From positions 4,014,643-4,078,642 of the forward strand of contig NZ_CM001439.1 in assembly GCF_000244955.1 (NCBI RefSeq): 64,000 nt of DNA, written 5' to 3'. Position numbers and translations under genes: made by a program. Source of the DNA: Saccharomonospora marina XMU15. GTDB lineage: Bacteria; Actinomycetota; Actinomycetes; Mycobacteriales; Pseudonocardiaceae. Shown here one piece after another: positions 37,453 to 45,213 of the stretch. The notes beneath the pieces are model-generated. The model had not been told where the DNA came from and ran no database searches. It saw nothing but the letters and a program-made list of their open reading frames with translations. Position 1 is the first letter of the stretch. Every line of letters starts with the position of its first letter.

Positions 37453-37489
37453 ATGACCATGACGGAGTTCGCGCAAGGAAGGTAACGAC

Positions 37490-38371
37490 ATGACCGGATC
37501 AGGTCCGCACGAAGCACTGGCGGGAGCCTTCCAGCAGCAGCGCGAGCGCCTGTTGGCGATCGCCTACCGGATGCTCGGGTCGCGGGTGGACGCCGAGGAC
37601 GCGGTGCAGGAGGCGTGGATCCGGCTGGCGCGGCAGGACGCGACCGCGATCGGCAACCTGGCCGGCTGGCTGACCACCGTGGTCGGCCGGGTCTGCATCG
37701 ACGTGCTGCGCTCGCGCACGACCCGGGCCGAGATGTCGTACGACGACCGACTGCCCGAGCTGGTGGTGACTGTGGACGGCGGGGCGGCACCCGAGGACGA
37801 CGCGATGCTCGCCGAATCGGTCGGGCTGGCACTGCTGGTGGTGCTCGACACCCTCACGCCCACCGAGCGGCTGGCGTTCGTACTGCATGACATGTTCGCA
37901 GTGCCCTTCGCAGAGATCGGCCAGATCATCGGCCGGTCCACCGACGCGACCAAAATGCTCGCCAGCCGGGCCCGCCGGAAGGTCCAGGGCGCACCGCAGC
38001 CGGACCAGGAGCCGCAGCGGCAGCGCGCAGTGGTCGACGCATTTCTCGCCGCGGCGCGGAACGGGGATTTCGAAGGGCTCGTACGGCTGCTCGATCCGAA
38101 CGTGACCTGGCGCACATACCACCCGCAGGGCGTGATGACCACGGTCGGGGCGGCCGAGGTGGCCAGTCCGATCCTGCGCGGCATCCGGTCGATGACCTCG
38201 GTGCTCCCGGTCCTGGTCAACGGCGAGCCCGGGTTCGTGGCCTGGGGTGCGAAAGGCAAGGTACTCGGCGTGGTGGCGTGCACCGTGGTCGACGGCCGGA
38301 TCGTCGAACTGCTGACCGTGAGCGACCGCAAGCGCCTCGACACCATGGGTCTGCCCGCGCGACCCGAGTAG
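37490..38371 (+). CDS. ECF sigma factor with SnoaL-like C-terminal domain (SigJ/ECF41-like)
   Basis: A 293-residue sigma factor. Region 2 (RERLLAIAYRMLGSRVDAEDAVQEAWIRL, residues 18-46) and region 4 (TLTPTERLAFVLHDMFAVPFAEIGQIIGRSTDATKMLASRARRKV) are followed by an NTF2/SnoaL-fold domain from about residue 180. That fused domain replaces an anti-sigma factor in this group. The ECF41 signature motifs WLPEP and NPDKL are degenerate here (RLPEL and SDRKRL), so it belongs to a divergent branch. It is upstream of a carboxymuconolactone decarboxylase and a DoxX gene, all on the + strand. Confidence 0.9.
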   Translation: MTGSGPHEALAGAFQQQRERLLAIAYRMLGSRVDAEDAVQEAWIRLARQDATAIGNLAGWLTTVVGRVCIDVLRSRTTRAEMSYDDRLPELVVTVDGGAAPEDDAMLAESVGLALLVVLDTLTPTERLAFVLHDMFAVPFAEIGQIIGRSTDATKMLASRARRKVQGAPQPDQEPQRQRAVVDAFLAAARNGDFEGLVRLLDPNVTWRTYHPQGVMTTVGAAEVASPILRGIRSMTSVLPVLVNGEPGFVAWGAKGKVLGVVACTVVDGRIVELLTVSDRKRLDTMGLPARPE

Positions 38372-38388
38372 CGCACACCCGTCGCATC

Positions 38389-38415
38389 GGTTACGTCGTG
38401 GCTGGGTCCTTCGTC
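38389..38415 (+). promoter_or_regulatory. Predicted ECF promoter of the first CMD gene
   Basis: GGTTAC at 38389-38394, a 17-base spacer, and CGTC at 38412-38415. It matches the element upstream of sigma-1 in both hexamer and spacing and lies about 40 bases before the ATG at 38453. Confidence 0.6.
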
Positions 38416-38452
38416 GTAGTGGTGCAAGCACGCGAAGACGAAGGAGAACGGG

Positions 38453-38923
38453 ATGGAAACCCGGATCAACCCCATGCGCAACGAGGTCGGGTCGAAGTGG
38501 GCCAAGCACATCATCTCGTCGAACAATGTCATCACCGACTCTGCGCTGCCGAAGGCGGTGCAGGAGCTGGTGAAGATCCGCGCCAGCCAGATCAACGGCT
38601 GCGGCGGCTGCCTCGACATGCACACCAAGGACGCCGCGGCCGCAGGCGAGAGCGTGGTGCGGATCAACCTGGTCGGGGCATGGCGGGAGACGACCGTCTA
38701 CACCGAGGCGGAGCGGGCGGCGCTGGAACTCACCGAGCAGGGCACCCGCCTCGCCGACTCCAGCGGCGTCACTGATGAGGTGTGGGCGAACGCGGCGAAG
38801 CACTTCGACGAGGATCAGCTGATGGCCCTGGTGGCCCTGATCTGCGTGATCAACGCCTTCAACCGGCTGAACGTAATCACCCGGACGCCAGGCGGCGAGT
38901 ACCAGCCCGGACAGCTCGGCTGA
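38453..38923 (+). CDS. Carboxymuconolactone decarboxylase/AhpD-family protein, copy 1
   Basis: A 156-residue AhpD-fold protein. The redox motif CGGC lies in INGCGGCLDMHTKDA, followed by a conserved His, and the Glu-rich helix EAERAALELTEQGTRLAD is typical of the family. Such proteins act as peroxidases or small oxidoreductases and are regular partners of ECF41-type sigma factors. GAAGGAG precedes the ATG. It is a paralogue of the CMD protein at 47318-47812. Confidence 0.88.
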   Translation: METRINPMRNEVGSKWAKHIISSNNVITDSALPKAVQELVKIRASQINGCGGCLDMHTKDAAAAGESVVRINLVGAWRETTVYTEAERAALELTEQGTRLADSSGVTDEVWANAAKHFDEDQLMALVALICVINAFNRLNVITRTPGGEYQPGQLG

Positions 38924-39007
38924 CGCGGACATTCCCCTCGGACGGATCCGGGGTCCCGGGTCCGCCTGAGGCCGCCACCCCCAGGCATTCTGCCAAGGAG
39001 AAGACTC

Positions 39008-39394
39008 ATGAACATCGCACTGTGGAGCATCGCAGGCCTGCTCACCGCCGTCTACCTGTTCTCCGGCTTCGGGAAGCTGTTCGTCCCACGGGAGAAGCTG
39101 GCCGGGATGGCCGACGCCGCGCGCTGGGTCCTCGACTTCCGGCCCGGCACCCTCAAGGCCATCGGAGCACTCGAGATCCTCGGTGCCGTGGGCCTGATCC
39201 TGCCCGCCTTGCTCGGCATCGCCCCGATTCTGGTACCGCTGGCGGCCTGCGGCCTGGCGCTGATCATGACTGGCGCCGTCGTCATGCGGATCCGCCGTGG
39301 CGAGACCAAAACCGTGCTGGCGGACGGGGGCTACCTCGCCCTGACCGCTTTCGTGGCGATCGGCCGCTTCGCACTGGAACCCTTCACCGGCTGA
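39008..39394 (+). CDS. DoxX-family membrane protein
   Basis: A 128-residue protein with four membrane helices (roughly residues 4-22, 45-65, 70-92 and 100-118), ending in the DoxX-type VAIGRFALEPF. AAGGAG lies before the ATG. DoxX proteins are linked to thiol and oxidative-stress responses. It follows the CMD gene by 84 bases on the same strand and is probably the third gene of the sigma-1 module. Confidence 0.8.
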   Translation: MNIALWSIAGLLTAVYLFSGFGKLFVPREKLAGMADAARWVLDFRPGTLKAIGALEILGAVGLILPALLGIAPILVPLAACGLALIMTGAVVMRIRRGETKTVLADGGYLALTAFVAIGRFALEPFTG

Positions 39395-39692
39395 CCGGCC
39401 CATCGACCTGGGCGGGATGCGGCCCGCGATCCACCTCCTGCGCGTAGAAGCGCTCGCCGGAGGCAGCGACAGGACAGGGCGTGGTCGAGGTCCTTCGGGT
39501 GGCGTGTCCGCGTGCGTAGCGCTATGTCTCCCCCAACCGGATCCGCGTAGCAAGCGCGCTGGTCGGTCTCCCCCGCGGACGAGCGAATGATGAAGTAAGG
39601 CGGACACCTGTCGCCCGCCGAGCGATCATGTCCGCCCGCAAAGACCGGGTCGTGAGATCGAACCTGCTCAAGTTCACGCGGAAAAGTTCACC

Positions 39693-39896
39693 ATGGCCGC
39701 AGCAGCGGCGTCGGTGACGGGAGTCCGCGCCGCCGAACTGCCCGCCGCCGTGGTCGCAGACCTCCTCGACCTCGACACCGGCACCGCTTGACCGGACTGC
39801 ACCCAACACGACCGAAACGATTGCAGCGCCTACCTCGCCGCCCGCGGCCACAGCAGCCGATCTCACGCGGCAGCGGCCTTCCCCGCGCGTCCCTGA
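39693..39896 (+). pseudogene. Remnant resembling the C-terminus of a tyrosine integrase
   Basis: One frame encodes ELPAAVVADLLDLDTGTA, an in-frame TGA, then NDCSAYLAARG. This matches the usual ending of actinobacterial phage-type integrases (a LxxADLLGxxPGTA segment followed by WSAYxAAR) with the intervening residues changed and a stop at 39789-39791. No catalytic domain is present. The stretch 39395-39692 holds nothing else I can recognise. It is probably a decayed end of an integrated element. Confidence 0.4.
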
Positions 39897-39913
39897 CGCC
39901 CGACCATGAGCTG

Positions 39914-40459
39914 ATGGAGGTCAGCTTCACCGAGCACCACATCCACTTCTCGAGCTACGACTTTCCCGGCTCGAGCGTGCACCCCACCGGGATCCTCGCC
40001 TGCGAGCAGATCCGCGACGCCGACCGCGGGGCCGCGCCGCCCGAGATCCGAACCACGCTCGGCGAGACCCTGTTCATACCGCGCGAACAGCAGGGCGACC
40101 TCGAACAGTTCTGCCGCCGCAACGGCATCGCCAACAGGCACCGGCCAGACATCTGGGCAGACCTGCTCGAGCCGTTCCTCGACACCTGGTTCGACCCCGA
40201 CGACGAGCGCGCCACCGACAACCGACTGCGAAAAGCGGGGTTGTCCGAGGCGGAAGTCGCCGGAATCCGCAGGCGACTGGCACCGCTCATGCACGCCTAC
40301 AACTTCGACGGAATGCGCTGGGAATGGGTCAGCCTCGGCCTGTTCGACCTCCTCAACGCCGCCACCGGTCCACTCGTCGAACCCGGTGTGCGGGCCGCCC
40401 TCGGCGACCCCGAAACGCTGTACACCTGGGCCATGGACATCGCCGAACGGCACCGCTGA
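39914..40459 (+). CDS. Hypothetical protein
   Basis: About 181 residues, soluble and acidic, with no signal peptide or membrane helix. It opens MEVSFTEHHIHFSSYDFPG, has a LLEPFLDTWFDPDDERATDNRLRKAGLSEAEVAGIRRRL helical centre, and ends WAMDIAERHR. I recognise no family. The ATG at 39914 is the first reasonable start; its ribosome site is weak, so the start is uncertain. It lies just after the integrase-like remnant and may be cargo of that element. Confidence 0.55.
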   Translation: MEVSFTEHHIHFSSYDFPGSSVHPTGILACEQIRDADRGAAPPEIRTTLGETLFIPREQQGDLEQFCRRNGIANRHRPDIWADLLEPFLDTWFDPDDERATDNRLRKAGLSEAEVAGIRRRLAPLMHAYNFDGMRWEWVSLGLFDLLNAATGPLVEPGVRAALGDPETLYTWAMDIAERHR

Positions 40460-40529
40460 ACACGCACAAGTCCGCGATACTCCACCGGTTGGTGGTGGTG
40501 TCGGTGCACGGACGTTCGAGGTGACAACC

Positions 40530-41003
40530 ATGAGGTTGCGACGCGCCAGGCCGGACGAGGCGAGCACGCTGAGCGAGCTCGCGCTGGCCGCGAAGCGCCA
40601 CTGGGGTTACGACGAGGAATTCCTGGACTCGTGCCGCGCCGAACTCACCTTCAGCCCCGACGACATCGCGCGACGACGCATAGTGGTCGTCGACCTGGGC
40701 GGCACGGTGGCCGGCTGCTACAGCATCGACGGCGAGCCGCCGGTCGGCGAACTCGGCGACATGTGGGTCGCACCGAGCCGGATCGGCACCGGCCTCGGCC
40801 GCGTCATGTGGCATGACGCGATGACCACCGCGGCCGCCGCCGGATTCGAACACCTCGAGATCGCCGCCGATCCCAACGCCGAGGGCTTCTACCGCAAGCT
40901 GGGTGCCGAGCGTGTCGGCGAGGCACCGTCGCGATCGATTCCCGGCCGGAGGTTGCCGCTGCTGCGAGTCAGGGTCGGGCCACGGAACCGAGGAGACGAC
41001 TGA
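40530..41003 (+). CDS. GNAT N-acetyltransferase
   Basis: A 157-residue GNAT protein. Motif A reads ELGDMWVAPSRIGTGLGRVMWHDAM with the R/Q-x-x-G-x-G/A pyrophosphate loop; LEIAADPNAEGFYRKLGAERVGE is the usual motif B. MRLRRARPDEASTLSELALAAKRHWGY is a typical start, and the subfamily acts on small amines or antibiotics. The ATG at 40530 is preferred over a GTG at 40521. The acceptor is unknown. Confidence 0.85.
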   Translation: MRLRRARPDEASTLSELALAAKRHWGYDEEFLDSCRAELTFSPDDIARRRIVVVDLGGTVAGCYSIDGEPPVGELGDMWVAPSRIGTGLGRVMWHDAMTTAAAAGFEHLEIAADPNAEGFYRKLGAERVGEAPSRSIPGRRLPLLRVRVGPRNRGDD

Positions 41004-41059
41004 CGGGGCTCCGCATCGGCAGGCGGCAGCCGAGGCACTCCCCAGGTTACCGTGTTCGG

Positions 41060-41887
41060 TCACGGCCGCGCCGATGACGAGCGCTGCTCGACTGTCGCCT
41101 GCTCGGTGCCAACCCCGCCTGCGCTTTCGGCGGGTACTCGCTCGATGCGGGTCCACCCCTGCCAACCCCGCTCCCGCAGGATCGCCAGCAGCCGCCCGGC
41201 CATCGGTGAGGACTTGATCATGGTCGCGTCCAGCAGGGCGACGAACTGGTCGTCGAAGCCCTCGGCACCGGTCTCGCCGTCGGCCACAGCACGGATCATC
41301 AGCCGCTCCAGGATGTCGGCGACCTCGACGATCCTCGGATCGTCGACCTGCCAGTCGAGCGCGCCGCCGAGCAGGTGATAGAGCCTGACCATGTCAGGAT
41401 CGTCCAACTCCTCGTGCTTCTTCGCGATCACCGAGTCGATCTGGTCCGGGAGCCGCGCCGCGATCATGATCCAGGCGTCCCGCTCGAGTTCGATGTAGCG
41501 CTCCTGGACTCCCAGCCCGCGCAGCCGGTCGAGGTAGCCCACGACGCTGCGCGGCAGCGCCAGCTGCTCCCCCGCGGCGAGCCTGGCTATCCGTTCGCGG
41601 TTGCGCTGCAGCCGCCGGATCTTGGCGCGCAGTTGGCTGTCGATCTCCGCGACGCCGTCGGCGAACTCCTCCGGGCCCGCGTCGAGCAGTTGCTGCACCC
41701 TGGCCAGCGGCACGCCTGCGTCGGCGAGGCTGTGGATCCGGATGAGTCGCACGACCGCGGCGGCGTCGTAGGCCCGGTAGCCCGAGCGGTCTCGCTCGGG
41801 CTCCGGCAGCAGCCCGATCTGGTGGTAGTGGCGTACCGCCCGCACCGTGACCCCTGCGTACGCGGCCAACTGGCTGATGGTGAGCAC
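41060..41887 (-). CDS. MerR-family regulator of the adjacent ABC exporter
   Basis: A 275-residue MerR protein. The winged HTH (TISQLAAYAGVTVRAVRHYHQIGLLPEPERDRSGYRAY) is followed by a coiled-coil dimer helix and a 170-residue C-terminal domain of the TipAS-like size class. It is not Cys-rich and so not a metal sensor. The GTG at 41887 lies 14 bases after the ABC permease gene. With the ATPase it forms a three-gene unit. A palindrome typical of MerR operators lies upstream of the ATPase gene, so the protein probably activates its own operon on sensing a drug-like ligand. Confidence 0.88.
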   Translation of the reverse strand: MLTISQLAAYAGVTVRAVRHYHQIGLLPEPERDRSGYRAYDAAAVVRLIRIHSLADAGVPLARVQQLLDAGPEEFADGVAEIDSQLRAKIRRLQRNRERIARLAAGEQLALPRSVVGYLDRLRGLGVQERYIELERDAWIMIAARLPDQIDSVIAKKHEELDDPDMVRLYHLLGGALDWQVDDPRIVEVADILERLMIRAVADGETGAEGFDDQFVALLDATMIKSSPMAGRLLAILRERGWQGWTRIERVPAESAGGVGTEQATVEQRSSSARP

Positions 41888-41901
41888 GGATCCAGGTTGC
41901 C

Positions 41902-42663
41902 TCAGGAAGTCTTGCGGCGATAGGTGAGCATCGCGAAGCCGTAGGCCACGACGAGGATGCCGACACACCAGGCGAGGGCGATCCAGCTGTCGTCACCTGC
42001 CGGCCCGCCCGCGAACAGGGCGCGGATCGCGTTGACGATCGACGTCACCGGCTGCTGCTCGGCGAACCACCGCACCGGGCCCGGCATGGTTTCGGTGGGC
42101 ACGAACGCCGAGCTGATGAACGGCAGGAAGATGAGCGGGTAGGAGAAGGCACTCGCACCCTCCACCGAGGTCGCAGAAAGCCCGGGAATCACGGCGATCC
42201 AGGTCAGGGCCAGGATGAACAGGAAGAGGATGCCCGCGACTGCCAGCCAGGCAGGCACAGCTGCCCCGGAGCGGAAACCCATGAGCACAGCCACGCCCAC
42301 GACGATCGCCAGCGAGATCAGGTTGGCGACCAGCGAGGTCAGCACGTGTGCCCACAGCAGGCCGGACCGTGCGATGGGCATGGACTCCAACCGTTCGAAA
42401 ACTCCGCTCTTCATATCCGTGAACAGCCGGAACGCGGTGTAGGAGACGCCGGACGCGATCGTGATGAGCAAGATGCCGGGCAGCATGTAGTCGATGTAGC
42501 GGACCGAACCGGTGTCGATCGCACCGCCGAACACGTAGACGAACAGCAACATCATGGCGATCGGCGTGATCGCGGTCGTGATTATGGTGTCGAGGCTGCG
42601 CGTGACGTGGCGCAAGGTCCGTCCCGTTAGGACGATGGTGTCGCTGAAGTAGTGCGTGGACAT
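41902..42663 (-). CDS. ABC-2 type permease (DrrB-like)
   Basis: A 253-residue membrane permease with six predicted helices and the ABC-2 signature in the last third (GLSATSVEGASAFSYPLIFLPFISSAFVPTETMPGPVRWFAEQQPVT). It resembles the permease half of daunorubicin-type exporters. It starts 7 bases after the ATPase gene and would form the channel with it. It is cotranscribed with the MerR regulator downstream. Confidence 0.88.
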   Translation of the reverse strand: MSTHYFSDTIVLTGRTLRHVTRSLDTIITTAITPIAMMLLFVYVFGGAIDTGSVRYIDYMLPGILLITIASGVSYTAFRLFTDMKSGVFERLESMPIARSGLLWAHVLTSLVANLISLAIVVGVAVLMGFRSGAAVPAWLAVAGILFLFILALTWIAVIPGLSATSVEGASAFSYPLIFLPFISSAFVPTETMPGPVRWFAEQQPVTSIVNAIRALFAGGPAGDDSWIALAWCVGILVVAYGFAMLTYRRKTS

Positions 42664-42670
42664 GGTCTAC

Positions 42671-43480
42671 CTACTTCTCGTTCGATTCGGACTCGCGGCT
42701 TCCGCCACCTTCGGCGCTGCCGCCGACAACCGCGAAGAAGACGTCTTCCAGGGAGGGCTGCTTCTCGACGTACTCGACCTCGGCGGGCGGGAGGAGTTGC
42801 TTGAGCTCGGCGAGGGTGCCGTCCGCGATGATCCGGCCCTGGTGCAGGATCGCGATCCGGTCGGCGAGTTGCTCGGCCTCCTGCAGATACTGTGTCGTGA
42901 GCAGCACGGTGGTGCCGCGCCCCGCGAGACTCCTGACGACGTCCCACACCTCGATGCGGGCCTCGGGGTCCAGCCCGGTCGTCGGTTCGTCCAGGAAGAT
43001 CACCGGCGGATTCCCGATCAGGCTCATCGCGATGTCGAGTCGGCGACGCATCCCGCCCGAGTAGGTCGACACCCTCCGCGCGGCCGCCTCCCTCAGCGAG
43101 AAGCGCTTCAGCAGGTCGTCAGCGATGCCGCCCGGGTCGTCGAGGTGCCGCAGCCTGGCGACGAGCACCAGGTTTTCCCGCCCGCTGAGGATCTCGTCGA
43201 CGGCCGCGAACTGCCCGGTGAGGCTGATCGACTCCCGCACCCTGGCCGCCTCCGTGGCGACGTCGAAGCCGTTGACACCGGCCGTCCCCGCATCCGCCTT
43301 CAACAGTGTGGCCAGGATGCGCACGATGGTGGTCTTGCCCGCCCCGTTGGAGCCGAGCAGGGCGAAGATGCTGCCCCGCTGCACCTCGAAGTCGACGCCG
43401 CGCAGCACCTCGAGCTTGCCGTAGGACTTATGCAGGCCCAGCACGCGAATCGCCGGACCGGTCGTCGATCGGGCAGTCAT
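42671..43480 (-). CDS. ABC transporter ATP-binding protein (DrrA-like)
   Basis: A 269-residue ATPase. Walker A GSNGAGKTT, Q-loop SLTGQFAAVDE, signature YSGGMRRRLDIA, Walker B VIFLDEPTTGLD and an H-loop replaced by Gln (LLTTQYLQEAEQLAD, as in the DrrA group). The C-terminal domain with EYVEKQPSLEDVFFAV is the DrrA-type tail. With the permease it would export lipophilic drugs. Its ATG overlaps a stop codon of a short upstream frame (ATGA). It is the first long gene of the operon. Confidence 0.9.
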   Translation of the reverse strand: MTARSTTGPAIRVLGLHKSYGKLEVLRGVDFEVQRGSIFALLGSNGAGKTTIVRILATLLKADAGTAGVNGFDVATEAARVRESISLTGQFAAVDEILSGRENLVLVARLRHLDDPGGIADDLLKRFSLREAAARRVSTYSGGMRRRLDIAMSLIGNPPVIFLDEPTTGLDPEARIEVWDVVRSLAGRGTTVLLTTQYLQEAEQLADRIAILHQGRIIADGTLAELKQLLPPAEVEYVEKQPSLEDVFFAVVGGSAEGGGSRESESNEK

Positions 43481-43623
43481 GAGCTGATCCCGCCGATCGC
43501 TTGCTCGGCGCCGTGGAACGTGGCGCCGACGATCTTTTCCGTGAACACGGTCTTCCCGCCTTCCTTTACGGTGCTGTTGCAGCCGACCGTGAGGATGGCG
43601 GGTTGACGCTGCGTCAAGGTCAA
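43477..43623 (-). other. Possible short upstream frame coupled to the ABC ATPase gene
   Basis: An open frame of up to 48 codons ends in TGA overlapping the ATG of the ATPase gene (ATGA). Its only early starts are TTG codons that coincide with the promoter palindrome; a GTG near 43557 would give about 23 residues. The predicted peptide (ending GATFHGAEQAIGGISS) matches no family I know. It may be a leader peptide or chance. Confidence 0.25.
43603..43623 (-). promoter_or_regulatory. MerR-type operator and -35 of the ABC exporter operon
   Basis: TTGACGCTGCGTCAA (43603-43617) is a 15-bp palindrome. On the minus strand it is directly preceded by TTGACC, a good -35 box. A palindrome sitting between -35 and -10 with a long spacer is the MerR arrangement, and a MerR gene ends this operon. 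Confidence 0.6.
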
Positions 43624-43703
43624 GCCCTGGCATGCGCAGGCTCGCGGGCACACCCGGCCCGACCGGCACAGCTGCGAAAACCGCTCGATGCGGCCGCGTC
43701 GGG

Positions 43704-44078
43704 TCAGGTCTGGGTGATGGAGAAGGCGTTGCCGTCCGGGTCGCGGAAGGCGAACATCGGTGGGACGCCGGGCCAAGTGAGGATCTCGTCGGTGTCGACC
43801 CCCGCTGCGGTGAGCGCGGCGTGGGCCTTGGCCGCGTCGTCGGTCGTGAACCGGACCATGATCGCGCCGCGACTGACGTCCCCGGCGGCGTGCTCCAGCG
43901 TGACGACGAGGTCGTCGCTGCCTGGCCGCAGTTCGATCCAGCGCCCTGTCGGGATCGGCCCGTCGCGCAGCACGGTGAAACCGAGCGTGTCGACGTAGAA
44001 CCGCAGCGCCTGTTCCTGGTCGGTGACGGGAACGCTGACGGCCCGGATTCCCGTGATCGGCTTCGCCTGCGTGGTCAT
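43704..44078 (-). CDS. VOC-family (glyoxalase/bleomycin-resistance fold) protein
   Basis: A 124-residue single VOC module. It starts [30 protein letters not shown] and ends [18 protein letters not shown], the two halves of the paired beta-alpha-beta-beta-beta fold. Metal ligands cannot be fixed with certainty. Its start overlaps the DUF1905 stop by 4 bases, so it is the third gene of the ArsR-SRPBCC operon. This gene trio is common in actinobacteria; the substrate is unknown. Confidence 0.85.
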   Translation of the reverse strand: MTTQAKPITGIRAVSVPVTDQEQALRFYVDTLGFTVLRDGPIPTGRWIELRPGSDDLVVTLEHAAGDVSRGAIMVRFTTDDAAKAHAALTAAGVDTDEILTWPGVPPMFAFRDPDGNAFSITQT

Positions 44079-44377
44079 CGCGCGATCCGCTCGTCGAGCG
44101 TGACGGTGACGGTGTCGCCCGCCTGCTTGCCGATGCGGGCGCGGGTGTCGGCGGCGAACGCGAGCTTGTGGGTGCCGTCGCCGAGAGCCATGAACGAGCA
44201 GGCGATCGGCTCGCCGTCGACGCGGCCCCGAACCTTCACCGGGCCGCGGGTGCCGAAGAACTCGACCGAGCCGGGCAGCACGACGTAGGTCCAGCCGCCC
44301 GCGTTCGGGCTCTTGCGCAAAGTCGCCGCGAATGTCTTGTCCGGTCTCCCGTGGGGTCTGGTGTGTCCCGCGGTCAT
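44075..44377 (-). CDS. DUF1905-family protein
   Basis: A 100-residue beta-barrel-type DUF1905 protein ([42 protein letters not shown]). The family has no assigned function. It overlaps both neighbours by 4 bases and is translationally coupled in the ArsR-SRPBCC / DUF1905 / VOC operon. Confidence 0.85.
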   Translation of the reverse strand: MTAGHTRPHGRPDKTFAATLRKSPNAGGWTYVVLPGSVEFFGTRGPVKVRGRVDGEPIACSFMALGDGTHKLAFAADTRARIGKQAGDTVTVTLDERIAR

Positions 44378-45144
44378 GATGATTCGCCTCCGTACATCAG
44401 TGAGCCGGGTGTGGTGAGTTCCGTGCCGGTCTCCAGCCAGGTCTTGAGACCGGACAGGATCATCGGCCAGCCGCCGTACAGATGCTCGTCGGCGTCGGCG
44501 GGGAGTTGGTCGTGCCGGACGACGAGCCGGCAGCTGTCACCGACCTGCTCGATCTGCCAGGTCACCCGGCTGGTTCGCTGAGCGGCGATGTCGTCGTCCC
44601 AGATGGCGTGGTAGCTCTGCACGAGCCGCCAAGGCGGGTCCACCTCCAGGTTCTCCCCCTCGATCAGCCCGCCTACTCCTTCGTGGCTGACCCGGTAGGG
44701 CGAGCCGGTAGTCCAGTCCGATTCCACGCGCGCGCCGAACTGGAACCGCGCCCGCGTATCCGGATCGGTGATCGCCTGCCACAACCGTTGCGGTGTGGTA
44801 CGGATGAAGATCTCGAACATCTTCTCCACGGGTGCCTCCAGCTGCCGCTTCAGATCGACGAGGCCCGCTGCCCACGTCTCGGTGTACTTGCTGACCCAGC
44901 GGTCGTGGACCAGCCGGATCGGCACGGGGTTCAGGAAGTGCAACCTCTGCCTTCCCCGCCGGTGCGACACGACCAGCCCGGCTTCCTCGAGCAGGCGAAG
45001 GTGCTTGGCCACGGCGACCCTCGTCATCGCGAACCGGCTCGCCAACGCGTTGAGCGACTGCCCGTCCCGCTGGAACAGCTCGTCGAGTAGATCCCGGCGG
45101 GTGGAATCCGCCAACGCCTTGAAGACCTGTTCCACACGGACCAC
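44374..45144 (-). CDS. ArsR-type HTH fused to SRPBCC (AHSA1) domain
   Basis: A 256-residue two-domain protein. Residues 1-95 form an ArsR winged HTH ([51 protein letters not shown]). Residues 105-245 are an AHSA1/START-like ligand pocket ([28 protein letters not shown]). Such fusions are sold as one-component sensors of hydrophobic ligands and usually repress their own operon. The GTG start at 45144 lies 5 bases from an inverted repeat that fits its operator. It is the first gene of a three-gene operon. Confidence 0.88.
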   Translation of the reverse strand: MVRVEQVFKALADSTRRDLLDELFQRDGQSLNALASRFAMTRVAVAKHLRLLEEAGLVVSHRRGRQRLHFLNPVPIRLVHDRWVSKYTETWAAGLVDLKRQLEAPVEKMFEIFIRTTPQRLWQAITDPDTRARFQFGARVESDWTTGSPYRVSHEGVGGLIEGENLEVDPPWRLVQSYHAIWDDDIAAQRTSRVTWQIEQVGDSCRLVVRHDQLPADADEHLYGGWPMILSGLKTWLETGTELTTPGSLMYGGESS

Positions 45145-45149
45145 AATAG

Positions 45150-45165
45150 GAAACCTTTTGGTTTC
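45150..45165. promoter_or_regulatory. Operator of the ArsR-SRPBCC operon
   Basis: GAAACC and GGTTTC form perfect arms around TTTT, 5 bases upstream of the GTG start. Position and symmetry fit autorepression by the ArsR-SRPBCC protein. Confidence 0.65.
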
Positions 45166-45213
45166 ATGTCAAGCCGGAGTCGCAGCCCACTCGGCCGACT
45201 GCTCAGCCGCCCG

